Shown here: positions 22,890 through 34,267 of the stretch, piece after piece
Numbering within the stretch: the first letter of the stretch is position 1
How the letters are laid out: every line of letters starts with the position of its first letter
NCBI GenBank assembly: GCA_951799445.1
Contig: OX637288.1
Location: forward strand, 30,793,288-30,857,287
Source of the DNA: Pseudisothecium myosuroides
Taxonomy: Eukaryota; Streptophyta; Bryopsida; Hypnales; Lembophyllaceae
Length of the DNA stretch: 64,000 nucleotides
Direction: 5' to 3'
Program-made: the position numbers and the translations under genes
Notes under the pieces: model-generated
What the model saw: only the letters and a program-made list of their open reading frames with translations
What the model was told of the DNA's origin: nothing
Database searches by the model: none

Positions 22890-23440
22890 ATTCAAATACA
22901 TGCTTGCTTCCGCATAAAGAATTTCCTCATTTAATTGATGAAGTAGAAAAAAAGGATATACATCCTAATATTTTAAGGGGGGGAATTCACTCATATGTAT
23001 ATTTTTTTCCTTTCGGGTACATGTTTGCTTCTTCATTTCTACTTCCTCATTTAATTGAGGAAGTAGAAAAAAAGATACGCATCCTAATATTTGTAGGAGG
23101 GGAATTCACTCATATGTATATTTTTTTCCTTTCAAGTACATGTTTGCTTCTTCATTTCTACTTCCTCATTTAATTGAGGAAGTAGAAAAAAAGATACGCA
23201 TCCTAATATTTGTAGGAGGGGAATTCACTCATATGTATATTTTTTTCCTTTCAAGTACATGTTTGCTTCTTCATTTCTACTTCCTCATTTAATTGAGGAA
23301 GTAGGAAAAAAAGATACGCATCCTAATATTTTGTAAGCGGGGAATTCACTCATATGTATATTTTTTTCCTTTCAGCTACATGTTTGCTTCTTCATTTCTA
23401 CTTCCTCATTTAATTGAAGAAGTAGGAAAAAAAGGATCAA
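22890..23440. repeat. 119-bp tandem array, four to five units
   Basis: Units contain GATACGCATCCTAATATTTG, GGGGAATTCACTCATATGTA, TACATGTTTGCTTCTTC and the palindrome CTTCCTCATTTAATTGAGGAAG, spaced about 119 bp. It shares the palindrome and the GGAATTCACTC phrase with the 123-bp array, so both derive from one ancestral repeat. Confidence 0.88.
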
Positions 23441-23741
23441 CATTTAGTAGGCTCTAGGATACTTCATTCTTATTTGTTTTCTTTAGGTTTTGTACGAGTG
23501 TTCACTTGTTTCTGGAATTGAAGATGAAGTAGCCACATGAAGAAATTTACCAAGTGCAATTTGTAAATGAGTAGAAGAGAAATGTTTCTACTTTCGTAGC
23601 CTAACTTCCAATGTCCTATTTTCTCACTATCCTCTGCATATGTAATTGGTGAATAGACACAAGGAATTTAAGAAGGAGGCTCTTCTGCCTCGTTTTCTCA
23701 TTCCTATTTGTTCATTTAATTGTATAAATTGGGAAGAACAA

Positions 23742-24098
23742 CATCACAAAGTTTAGACCCTACGATTTGGCAACAATTATCGTGCGGTTATCGTTGTTTC
23801 ATGGGTTCGTACCGTAATCGCACTAACTCAGTGTATTTTTACGCACTGAATTAGTGCAAAAACAATGAATATCAATAGCGTACGATTTATGTACTTTAAC
23901 TATATGATTGTTGTGCAGTTTTGACACAACAATTGTATAGTTAAAGTACATAAACCATACGCTATTGATATTCATTGTTTTCGCACTGATTCAGTGCATA
24001 AAAATACACTGAGTCAATGCGATTATGGTACGAACCCATGAAACAACGATAACCGCACGATAATTGCTGCCAAATCGTAGGGTCTAAACTTTGTGATG
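23742..24098. mobile_element. 357-bp near-perfect palindrome (foldback element)
   Basis: Left end CATCACAAAGTTTAGACCC and right end GGGTCTAAACTTTGTGATG match perfectly. Complementarity runs to the centre at 23920, leaving a loop of about 9 bases (23916-23924) and only scattered mismatches. A transcript would form a hairpin of about 174 bp. No target duplication is obvious, and there is no coding frame. It could be a foldback MITE or a small-RNA-producing inverted duplication. Confidence 0.85.
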
Positions 24099-24564
24099 AA
24101 GTCTAGAGGGAGGCAATTCTAGTACATTTTGTTCTCAAGTAAATTCAAAACTTTAAGTACGAACTTGAAATATTGATTGTACATTGCATTTGTGGTTAAA
24201 ATGATGAATAATTCTAGTATAAATAATAATTGAGGTAATTCTATGTCCACTTAATTTTACTTTGAAAAACACTTTCATTTTCCATAATCTGATTCCTCAC
24301 CCCAAAATGAAGAAAGTACATATCAAAAAAAATTCCTAATAAAAAATATGAAGAATGTATGCTTAAATAAATAGAAGGATACATTTTGTATTCTTATGCA
24401 AGTGCAAAATAGGACTTCCATGTCTTAATTGTGGTTGTTTTGGGTGTTAAAAATTTACTAATCCACTCCATACATTTTCTACGCATTTTCCATTCTTACT
24501 TCCACTACTAGTCAAAACTCTAGTCTTTAAGAAATGAGGAATTACTCACAATGTAGGGGGGACA

Positions 24565-25000
24565 CTCTTGAGGTCTTCCGCCCACAATCGTCCATGCCTC
24601 GGAAGGGGACGTTTCCACCCATTTGAGTTCGCGCCTGGACGAAGACATTTTTTCCCTCGCCCACACATCCGCGCCTAAACATTCTATGTTCCCGCCCGTC
24701 TGAGTCCGTGCCCACACCCACAGGTCCGCGCCCAGACATATTAAGTTTCTGCCCAATAGAGTCCGCGTCCGGATATACTAAGTTTCTGCCCGGTAGAGTC
24801 TGCGCCCGCACCTATAGGTCCGCGCTCGGACATACTAAGTTTCTACCCGGCAGAGTCCGCGCCCGGACAAAGACGTTCGCGCCCGCACCTACAGGTCCGC
24901 GCCCAGACATACTAAGTTTCCGCCCAACTAAGTCCACGCCTAGTGAAGGGAGTTTTCGCCCCCACTTTACGTCCGCGCCCAGATTTCAACAGAGAATGCC
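24565..25000. repeat. Third GC-rich cluster (GTCCGCGCC orientation)
   Basis: At least ten copies of TCCGCGCCC(G/A)GACA and related phrases alternate with TACTAAGTTTCTGCCCG and CACCTACAGGTCCGCG. This is the reverse orientation of the GCGCGGAC clusters at 19-20.7 and 22.4 kb. It borders the 3' end of the minus-strand coding region at 25024. Confidence 0.75.
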
Positions 25001-25023
25001 ACGTTTGTAGAGACTCGGCCACG

Positions 25024-26172
25024 TCACATATTGGCGGAACATTTTCGGGCAGATTTTTGTTGCACTACCCGTCTAACACGTCCGGGCCGCCCGTCCATCC
25101 GGGACGTCCGGTGACCCTGACGCGTCCGATGTGACAATCTTGGGACACTCGTGAGATGGTGAACATGCATGGGAATGGCGGTGGTCAGGACATGAAGCCC
25201 CCCTAGCAAGTTCTGAAGATCCTTGAAGCTCTTCAACAGGTTTAGCAACTTAGCGTTTTTATCCGGAGACAAGTCTCTTTTCAGGGCACTACAAAGGGCT
25301 CGATTGCGGTTTGGCATCTCTCCTGAAGAATAGGTTTTGGTCTCAATTGAATTGGAAAACACATGGGCAACATCATTTCTTTGGGTCTTAGATTTTAAAA
25401 TTGTAAAATACTTAACCAAATCTAGTCTCAGTTGTTTGCATCCTTCATCAAGTTGATGAAGGAGCATGGCATCGTCAAAGTTCTTTGTCACTTCATCACC
25501 AGGTGCCAATTTATAAAGAATGTGATTTTGCACCCCTTCATCTACCTTAGGCAAAATGTAGCCTATAGCGACTAAGTCCCAAACGTACCTGTGCTCCGCG
25601 TAGTCCATTGCATAAGTGAGCCATTGCTCTTCAATTGACCTTGGTGGCCCGGCCAACTTTTGCTTAGTCCACAAGAAGTTTGCATAGGACATTGTCACAA
25701 ATCCCCCATCAAAGGGGGGGAAGACCACCCCACGGTCTATGATCACATCAGTAAATGCTTCATCTTCATAGAAACTTGTGAGCTGCATTTGGAGAGTATC
25801 TAGAAAGTTGCTCGAAGCAAGTAGTTTAGGATTCAAATCTAGAAAATCCTTCCAGTTGGGAAACATTTCCATCCAGAAGGTGGAATCATCAAGTCCGGTG
25901 TTCTCTTGTCCCAACTCATTCTCCAACTTTTTTACCCAAGTTTTCAAGGGCTTGCAACCATGACCAGGCGCCTTCATACACACCAACGTGTGCCCTGTGT
26001 CCATGGCATTATTGAGCTCCACCTCGGTGTAAAGGTTGTCACTCATCGCTCTCACCTCCTACGTACCATCCAATTTGAAGATGGAATCTCCTCTTGACAT
26101 CTTCACTGGTGAGTCATCAAAATGAAACATAACTGACGACTCCATCATGCTAGCCTTTGAAGCAGCATCAAC
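25024..26172 (-). pseudogene. Unrecognised coding region, about 380 codons, one in-frame stop
   Basis: An open frame with protein-like composition. It runs from a possible 3' splice site (TTTATTGTAG, exon from 26172) through an in-frame TAG at 26059-26061. An ATG at 26046 opens about 340 codons ending at 25024. The sequence contains FWMEMFPNWKDFLDLNPKLL, GGFVTMSYANFLWTKQKL and AMDYAEHRYVWDLVAIGYIL. The last 40-50 residues are Arg-rich and derive from the neighbouring GC-rich repeat, so the native C-terminus was probably replaced. No domain is recognised; it could be a host gene fragment, a transposon-carried ORF or an old viral insertion. A CACTA element begins 11 bp upstream of the proposed splice site, so it may sit in the preceding intron. 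Confidence 0.5.
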
Positions 26173-26489
26173 CTACAATAAACACTACTAGAAAAAAACA
26201 TGTCCGTTTCAGCATAGATTTCGCATAGTTCTGTTGATAGGAAGGGTTGATTAGGACAACTTGATTCGGACATTTTTTAGCATACATTTATGTTGATTCG
26301 GAAAATCTTCTACAATTTTAATAATAATAATAATAATAATAATAATTTTTTATTTTATTTTATTTTATTTTATTTAAAAATTTTCCATCTGCCCAAACTT
26401 TTCGGGCAGCTGAACTTTTTTTTCGGGCAGCAGTTGAAACTTTTTTCAAAACTTTGGCCCGCCACGTAAGCAACCCGCCACGTAGGCAA

Positions 26490-26575
26490 CCAAGGTAAGG
26501 TTTGAACCTTGAACCTCTTGGTTAGTAACCATGGACTCCAACCATTGCACCATGGTTGGAGTCCCTTGTTAGAAA
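26490..26575 (-). repeat. tRNA-derived SINE-like head
   Basis: On the minus strand a box-A-like TGGTGCAATGGTTGG is followed about 30 bases later by the box-B-like GGTTCAAACCT, the usual layout of a tRNA gene promoter and of plant SINE heads. It lies inside the CACTA element. No acceptor stem or A-rich tail was identified, so it is not called a tRNA gene. Confidence 0.45.
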
Positions 26576-26589
26576 GAGGTTAGTTAGAT

Positions 26590-27425
26590 GTATTTATGCA
26601 TTTTTTGTTTTTATTTTCGTTTCTATTTTGCAAAGTCAGCAGACTTTGGAGGCACATATCTCCTTCATATTAAGTCCGTTTTTCATAAAACTTGTTGGAA
26701 AAAATAGATATTAGAGTCTAGTTTCAGTGGTAAAATTTTCAATTTATTATAGCATTTTTGAAAATCTGACAAGCATTTTCCTAGAGGTGGTTTGGCCAAA
26801 GTTAGTTGTATTTTTTCATGCATAGTTGTATTTTTGCAAAGTCAGCCAACTTTGAAAGAAATTTTCTCCTTCGTAGTGAGTCCTTTTTTCATGAAACTTG
26901 TTGGAAATAATAGATATTAAAGTCTAGTTTTAGTGGTAAAATTTTCAATTTATTTTAGCATGTTTTGAAAATCTGACAAGCATTTTCCTAGAGGTGGTTT
27001 GGCCAAAGTTAGTTGTATTTTTTCATGCATAGTTGTATTTTTGCAAAGTCATCCAACTTTGCAAGCAATTTTCTCCTTCATAGTAAGTTATTTTTTCATG
27101 AAACTTGTTGGAAATAATAGATATTAAAGTCTAGTTTTAGTGGTAAAATTTTCAATTTATTTTAGCATGTTTTGAAAATCTGACAAGCATTTATCCTAGA
27201 GGTGGTTTGGCCAAAGTTAGTTGTATTTATTCATGGTTGTATTTTGCAAAGTCAGCCAATTTTGCAAGCAATTTTCTCTTTCATAGTAAGTTTTTTTTTC
27301 ATGAAACTTGTTGGAAATAATAGATATTAAAGTCTAGTTTTAGTGGTAAATTTTTCAATTTATTCTAACATGTTTTGAAAATTTGGCAAGCATTTTTCTG
27401 AAGGTGATTTGGCCAAAACTTAGGA
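26590..27425. repeat. 206-bp tandem repeat inside the CACTA element, about four units
   Basis: CTTGTTGGAAA(T/A)AATAGATA recurs at 26691, 26897, 27104 and 27307 (spacing 206, 207, 203). Each unit also holds AGTGGTAAAATTTTCAATTT, GACAAGCATTT and GGTGGTTTGGCC. Confidence 0.85.
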
Positions 27426-27539
27426 ATGAAGAGTTCTATTTTAGAATAGTTCAAATTTAGAAGTTTGAATAGTTAAAAACTCATATTTTGAATAGTTCAA
27501 AACTTAGAATTTATATTATATTTCTAAATTTCCATTGTC

Positions 27540-28150
27540 CTCTTGGGGAAATTTTTTTTTGTTCAAATATTATGTTTTTGTGTACATGTGAAGCTTGATT
27601 TGCTCTACTTGAATTTGTGTTGAAAAAATTATGAACTCTTAAATTTTGTGTAGTCTAAGCATTTTTGTGATAAAATAACTTATACGGTTCATTTTCTAGT
27701 GCAATTTCCAAAAAAAAGTCATAATTTTTCTTAAAAGGTTAAGTTTGCTTGCTAAAATAATCTCACCATTCGGATTAATGTGTTTTAATTCTATTCCAAA
27801 GCTATAAACGGTTTTGTTTTTGTTCAATTTTGAATCTATGTGTCTTTAATAATGTTTTAATGATTGGAAATGAAGTGTTTTTTTTTTAAATATTTATTGC
27901 CCAAATTTTTAATGAAATCCTTCAATACAAAAAATTATAAACTCAAAGTCTTTAGTGCAAAAAATTTCCACAGTTCAAGCCACAATTAGCAGTCAAAGTG
28001 ATTTGAAATTGCCAGCTAGTGTTCAAAAAACTTTTCTTTCTATGATCAAAGACAAGTGAAGTAGAAGATCCTAATCATCCTATGGTTTAATTCAAAAATG
28101 TAGCAAAAATAGCAGTTTTGAATGTTTTTTGGTATAAAAACAACTTAGGC
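27540..28150 (-). repeat. Decayed family A TTAA element inside the CACTA element
   Basis: Reverse-orientation similarity to family A is seen in TTGCTTGCTAAAATAATCTCACCATT, the TTTTAATTCTATTCCAAAG stretch and GCAGTTTTGAATGTTTTTTGG near 28110. The ends are too eroded to fix. Confidence 0.4.
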
Positions 28151-29449
28151 AATTTGATGGCTTGCAGAGTTCAAAATTAAATAATTCAAAATGTAAAGTA
28201 CTAGTAGAGCTATGAATAGTTCAAAATTTGAATTCTTTTCATTCAGAATTTAGAATTTAAATCCAATTAGAATTAGAATGAAAATACTTAAAAATACAAG
28301 TTAAAAATTCAATCAAATTGTAAAGTTGTACTCTAATCAAATTATATTCTATAGAGAATAGAATGAAAATTGTATTAGAATTTAAATTCTAATTAGTGTT
28401 GAATTGATCTGAATTGAATCAAAGTTTGAATTTATCATTAAGTCATATGAAACAAAATTTGCATTAGAGTTGAATTTGGCCAAAGTTTTGATCAAATTTC
28501 AAGTTAGAATTGCAATTATTGAATTTCATTGTAATTCAAATCAAATTCAAAATCAAATTAAATTTATTAAAATTCTGATTGAAATTCAAAATCTAAATTT
28601 ATACTTTGTAGAAGATTCCAAAAGATTTTGGAAGATTCAAATATTCTAAAAGAATCTAAAAAGAGTCTAAAAGAGTAAAAGATTTCAATAGAATATAATA
28701 GATTTTGAAGATTCCAATAGATTTAAAAGATTTTTTTAATTTTTTAAAAGATTCTAGTAGATTCCAATAGATTTTCAAAGGATTTATAAAAGATTCCAAA
28801 AGATTCCAAAAGAGTCATAAAATATTTATAACAAATTCAAAAGATTCCAATAGATTCCAAAAAGATTTTTGAAAGATTCTAAAATTTTCTAAAAAATTAC
28901 TTGAAATTAGTTGAAGACTTTACAATTTGATGATTTGTGCATTTCAAATCAACAGTTTTAGGCAATCTATGTTGATTAGAAGTCATTATTTCAGTTGATT
29001 GGTCATTGTACATTCCAAATCAACAAAAATCTATGCTGTTCAAGCAATCTATGTTGATTGTCCAAAGAAAATTGACAAATGTGCCGTTTTTGCATAAATG
29101 TTTGCTGAAATCAACAGAAATCAACACAATCTATGCGAAAACGGGCCCCCTTTTCTAGTAGTGAAAGAAATCCAGTTAGGAAATCCTGTAAACTAAGAAC
29201 CCGCATCTCTTCATGTACACAAAACATTCATATATCATATAACTGTAAATCCTAACCAGCATACATTGTAGAATCTCCACCGTAACCCTAGCATTCTCAT
29301 AAAGCTATCCCCTACTCACAAAAACAGATTAACTTCCTTCCTACACTAAACGCAATCCATACGAAAGAGACTTTAAATAGAGCAGCCGAATATAATCAAT
29401 TACCATAGAGTGGAGACCTGAAAGTTGCTCCTGAAACCAAATGAAACTA

Positions 29450-30480
29450 GGTCCGTTGAAGGAAGCAATGCCTGCCGACACTAAACGCAGGTGCAAATGT
29501 AAGTAGTAGATGTATAATGCTGCAAAAGAAAATTAGTGGCAGCAAGTGAAATTTAAAGGCCAAAATGACCAGCGCAAAGACGGGATTGCAACACATGTAA
29601 GGGACAAGAGCGGATACCTGTGCAAAGAAGGTGATCGAGGAAGCACCAAAAATTCTGAGCGAAGTGAAGCTACAGCAATGTGAAACTACTAGAGACAACG
29701 CGTGCACAACAAAATTAGCGGGAGCTAGTGAAATTCAAATGCCACACAATGACCAGTGCAGAGACGGGATTGCAATGCAGGTAAGGGACGAGAGCGGATA
29801 CCTGTGCAAAGAAGGCAATCGAGAGAGCACCAAAAAATCTGAGCGCCAGGGCAGACAAGCTTGGCGAAGTGAAGAAGAAACGATGCGACGATACTGAGGA
29901 ACACCGCGCATACAACAAAATTAGCGACAGCAAGTGAAATTCAAACACCACACAATGACCAGTGTAGAGACGGGAATGCGACGCAGGTAAGGGACGAGAG
30001 CGGATACCTGTGCAAAGAAGGCGACCGAGAGAGCACCAAAAATTCTGAGCGAAGTGAAGCAACTACAATGTGAAACTACTGAAGACAGCGCGCGCACAAC
30101 AAAATTAGCGGGAGCCAATGAAATTCAAATGCCACACAATGACCAGCACAGAGACGGGATTGCAACGCAGGTAAAGAATGAGAGCGGATACCTGTGGAAA
30201 GAAGGCAATTGAGGGAGCACCAAAAAATCTGAGCACTAGGGCAAATGAGCTTGGCGAAGTGAAGAAGCAACAATGCGACGATATTGAGGGACAGCGCGCG
30301 GACAACAAAATTAGCGGCAGCAAGTGAAATTCAAACGACACACAATGACCAGCGCAGCGACGGGATTGCGATGCAGGTAAGGGACGAGAGCGGATACCTG
30401 TGCAAAGAAGGTGATTGAGGGAGCACCAAAAAATCTAAGCACCGAAGAAGAAGAGTTGGCGAAGTGGAGCCGCAGCGATG
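29450..30480. repeat. Dimeric higher-order tandem array (184 + 206 bp = 390 bp)
   Basis: CGGATACCTG occurs at 29611, 29795, 30001, 30185 and 30391, so the spacing alternates 184, 206, 184, 206. Units share GACGGGATTGCAA, GCAGGTAAGGGACGAGAG, GCAAAGAAGGC and GAGCACCAAAAAATCTGAGC. Repeated minus-strand frames through the array are repeat by-products, although an ancestral exon with a GCAG/GTAAGG splice-donor-like junction cannot be excluded. Confidence 0.85.
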
Positions 30481-30614
30481 CAACACTACTGAGGACAACA
30501 AGCGCAAACAGTGAGGTGATAATCGAGGTCTCAGTTGAGATTACCAAGTACGAAGGTGATCTTGTGTACCCTTATGTTGATTGTTGCGCTCTTGACGAGG
30601 GAAAACACCCACTA

Positions 30615-31022
30615 AGGTAGTATGGCCTAGAAGCGACCATTTAAGGGCTGATTTGCCTTTTTCACAGGTTTCTATGAATAGAAATATTTTTGGATCATTT
30701 TTCAGAGGAAGAAAAACGGATGTGGAACGTTACACAAGTGGTTTCGTATTTTTTGAATCATTTTTGAATTACTTATGAATTTTTTTTTAAACTGTTGTAG
30801 GCACCTATTTGTGACCCTAGGTCTTCCAAAATCTGACCACTTGCAACTTCTAAAGTGATTTGAGTAAATGAAGGCCAATGATTGGCTCTTGCAATAAATA
30901 ATGCTTTTCTCTTGATTCTCTCAATGGCTTGAGAGGTCCATTTAAAGATCACCTAATGTCCATTTCAGACCTAAATATAGGATTGATTTGAAGAGGCTGC
31001 TTGCTTTTAAAGCAGAATACCT
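30615..31022 (-). mobile_element. TA-flanked MITE, AGGTAG family, copy 1 (408 bp)
   Basis: Begins AGGTAGTATGGCCTAGAAGC and ends AAAGCAGAATACCT, with TA on each side (30613-30614, 31023-31024). The whole element matches, in opposite orientation, the 409-bp element at 59622-60030, including the phrase GTGACCCTAGGTCTTCCAAA. Non-coding. Confidence 0.82.
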
Positions 31023-31362
31023 TAATAGGAGTTGTAATAGGGATCATGCCACTACATACTTGATATAATATACATTAGATAGAAGCACCTATAACCAAAC
31101 ATTTTGAGAATTTTTTTATGATTTTCTAAATTTGGATGATTACAACATGAATTTTTGAAATTCAACAACATGATATATTTCAAAGTTGTTTTTTGCATGC
31201 ATGTAAGCATCTGTACATTTTGTACAATTGACATCTCTATATTTCAAGAGTGTTTTAGGGTGCAAAGTTGGAAAGGGGTGGATGTAGCTTAACCATTTAA
31301 TGAATAAGAAGCCCGAATTGGGCCTCATGTTCTTTTAAGCAATTTTGAAGAATTTATTTGGA

Positions 31363-31727
31363 CATTAGAGAAAATCTGGGGCCTTCGGAGGGCTGCTCCA
31401 CAGCCCTCCGGGAGACCCTGAAATTTACTTTTTTTTTGCAAAAAAATTAGTTTTTCCCCTATTTCCGCGCAACAATTTTTGCTGCGACAGTGGCACATGA
31501 AACGAAATATACGAGTAAAAAATAAAAAATAAATAAATCTTTAAAAAAAATTTAAAGAATTTAAAAAAAAAAAAAAAAAAAAATTCCGATTTCTGACCGT
31601 TTCGGCGAGCAGGCAGCCAAGCTGACTGCTCACCGAGGGACAATTCTGTAGTGACAGGCCAAGCATTTTAATAGCTTGGCATGTCACTGTGGAGCAGCCC
31701 TCTGGAGGGCTGGGTTTTTTTCTAATG
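31363..31727. mobile_element. CATTAG element, copy 2 (365 bp)
   Basis: Ends CATTAGAGAAAATCTGGGG and GGGTTTTTTTCTAATG. Inside are GGAGGGCTGCTCCACAGCCC and GGAGCAGCCCTCTGGAGGGC, which can form strong GC hairpins. The middle has long A runs and the inverted pair AGGCAGCCAAGCTGACTGCTC. Same architecture as 17439-17940. No duplication at the flanks. Confidence 0.65.
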
Positions 31728-32487
31728 AGTTTTTTTAATTTATTTTAGTAATTATTTATTTAAACTAATGCATGTAATGTTCTTCATTCAAGCTAATGAT
31801 ATAATAAAATTTTGCATTTAGATTATCCTTTCTACAATATGATCAATCAAAGTCCGCAGCTTAAAATCATGAATTCTTAGTAAGTAAAGGGTTAACTCAG
31901 AAATGGCGTTGAGAACTAAAATTGTTCATTGAATGATTTTCAAAGAAATTTAGAAACAAAAAATTCATCTACGCGTCTTCAAATATGATAATTAGTATTT
32001 AACAAGGTACAGTTGTATCCTTCTAGGGTCAATCATTGAAATTATATAGCCCCCATGTGCAAGTAATTATACAAAGTTTTCTTGCATTGACATAAGTGAG
32101 GGACTACATAGGGTAGCAATTACATGTCACTATATAGAATTAATGTTTTGCAAAATCCTAGATTTCCAAATAATCTAATGGTTTTATTAATAATGCCAAA
32201 TATAATGGTTTTGAATTTATTTTATAAATGTACAATAGTATGATTTATTATACTATGTAATATAATAAAACCTTGTATATTTTGGTATTTAAATAATATT
32301 TTGGACAATAGTATTATTTGAATATTTATTTTTATACTTTTTAAATATTTCACAATGTAATTTATTTACTAAATATTTCTATTTTAATGGTATTTTGCTG
32401 TATTCAAACTAATTTCATTAATATTGTGTTATTTCTATTATTATATAGAATATGTCCTTGTCAAAGTTTAATTTGTACTATCAATAA
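31728..32487. other. AT-rich intergenic DNA, nothing recognised
   Basis: Very AT-rich sequence with no open frame, repeat or inverted repeat that I can support. Confidence 0.6.
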
Positions 32488-32740
32488 CTCCCTCCATCCC
32501 ACAATACTAGTCTCTTTTTCATAGTAATGAAAGTATTAAAGATTTGGCAACAATTTTTCAACCCCTAAATATTCATAGCCTTTTTTGAGCTCCTTAGACT
32601 TTGCTCAAAACAAAACAAAACTACTACATTTGATTAGTTTTGTCAGTATTTTAAAATTTAACCATATGAATTCAAATTAGATGTGTTATGGATTACATAG
32701 GAAAAGAAAATACAACATTATCATTTATGAATTGAAAGAG
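32488..32740. mobile_element. Stowaway-like MITE (degenerate)
   Basis: CTCCCTCCATCCCACAATACTAG is close to the canonical Stowaway start CTCCCTCCGTCCCA. A degraded partner end (TTTATGAATTGAAAGAGTA) lies at about 32724-32742, giving an element of about 253 bp, a normal Stowaway length. Only the left end is diagnostic. Confidence 0.55.
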
Positions 32741-32930
32741 TATAATATTTGATCAACATGGTGTTCAAAATGTGAAAGTGACTAGAAGCCTTTCAATCCA
32801 CTTTTTACATGTCAAATCTAAAATTGAGGTCATGGAAAAAATATGAGGCTAAAAGATATGACTTGCATAATTATGATAGATTTACAACTTCTCAAAGTCT
32901 ACTCAAAAAAAATTTAAATGAATTTTCAAT

Positions 32931-33188
32931 GTGATTTTCCCCCCAAGATTCTATGTAACATATGATCTATATGAGCCTTCAATACTAAATAATCAAGATT
33001 TGCAATGGATGACTTTGCAGAAAATCTTCAATAGAAAAATCATAAATCCAGTCCTATGTCCTTGTATCCCATTCCTTTATCATGTACCAGTGGAGTACAT
33101 TATAGAAAGAAAATGTGCACCAATGGCACATGATGATAGAATGGGATACATGGATGGGAATGAGTGCGTCTACCTCATTGACCCTTAA
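32931..33188 (+). other. Short unrecognised open frame, about 85 codons
   Basis: A short frame that looks more protein-like than its surroundings, with KIINPVLCPCIPFLYHVPVE and MAHDDRMGYMDGNECVYLID. No promoter, partner exon or family is recognised. It may be a gene or transposon remnant. Confidence 0.25.
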
Positions 33189-33453
33189 CACCTAAGTGTT
33201 TCAACTTTAGATGATCCTTTGAACTAAAGATAGTAAGATTGTTTTTGAAACTATAATAAATAATTGAAACTCCTCCAATATTTTATATATTTTATTGACT
33301 TATGACAAGCATTCTTTCTTCTTTCCATTGATATATTACATGATTGTTTTTAAGCTTCCTCAATGTTTACTAATTAAATGAAGTGCATTTTTTACAAAAT
33401 TTATCATCTACATAATGAACGGTTGAATGAGCACTTAGGGTTTAAAGCCTTAA

Positions 33454-33659
33454 CCCTTAAATGGCCAAATTGTGCATAATTTGGCATATATATTTGTATA
33501 AATATATAATATTTACCTCAATTTCATCAAATTGGTCATAGAGGATTGTTTTGGAGGAATCAAATATTATTCTAATTTAATGTGAAGTCATTTGGACAAT
33601 ACCTACCCTTCAAGGATTTTATTCATCATTTAGAATATGGACATTAGAGCATTTAGGAG
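33454..33659 (+). mobile_element. Short TTAA-flanked element (206 bp), diverged ends
   Basis: TTAA at 33450-33453 then CCCTTAAATGGCC; at the other end GCATTTAGGAG before TTAA (33660-33663). The termini match the TTAA family with a few changes; the interior does not clearly match family A or B. Confidence 0.5.
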
Positions 33660-34267
33660 TTAAAGGTCTTTTGGAGACTAAATGTATATACACTATTGTA
33701 ATTGAATAGCATGTTCATTCCATCTAGTGTCTTGTAGGGACTAATTTAAACCTTAGTGTAGCTTAAATAGTCATGTATTAACCATTGGAAGGTAGCTCGA
33801 CTAGTGCTTGCAATTGAAATATGAATAAGGCTTTGGAAGGTTGATTTGAAGTGGTTCCTACCCTTGGCCATCCCTTAGCCTTTTTTATTCTCTTCAAGTC
33901 TTATTTTTGTGTGTATGAAGTGTTTGAGAGCTTATATTTTCAAAGTATTTAGTCAAAGATGTCTCTTGTTGCTCGACATGTTTGGCAAAACTAGGCCTAT
34001 TTGAATCAAAATAGAAGCACGCTGGAAAAATTCACATGCTAATTATTGGATGATTAGCATTCATGCCCTATTGTTGTGTAGATGTGCCTTTAGGCATGTG
34101 TATGTGTTTGCAAATCTAGTTTACAACACTTTTTATGAGCAATACAAAGTGATATGATTTCCACAAATTCCTTGGGGCATATTCCTATACATTCAATCTT
34201 GGGCATAATGTTTTGGATTTTTTCCAAGATAGGAAAAGTAATTATTTTAGGAGAATATAATTTTTCT

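Larger units (their letters stand above)
26183..29163. mobile_element. CACTA non-autonomous transposon (2,981 bp)
   Basis: Left end CACTACTAGAAAAAAACATG, right end TTTTCTAGTAGTG, flanked by AAA on both sides (26180-26182, 29164-29166). Both ends carry many short subterminal motifs of the type ATCAACA and CTATGTTGATT, typical of transposase-binding repeats. The interior is AT-rich and non-coding. It holds a tRNA-like SINE head, a 206-bp tandem array and a decayed TTAA-family segment. No transposase. Confidence 0.9.

Noticed and set aside
20860..23440. A CRISPR-like array
   Set aside because: The 119-123-bp units are repeated along their whole length with no unique spacers, in a plant nuclear context.
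23742..24098. A MULE with terminal inverted repeats
   Set aside because: The complementarity spans the whole length and no 9-bp duplication is found at the flanks.
29447..30547. A multi-exon or repetitive membrane protein on the minus strand
   Set aside because: The similar hydrophobic frames simply repeat with the 184/206-bp units; stops and phase changes between units argue against one protein.
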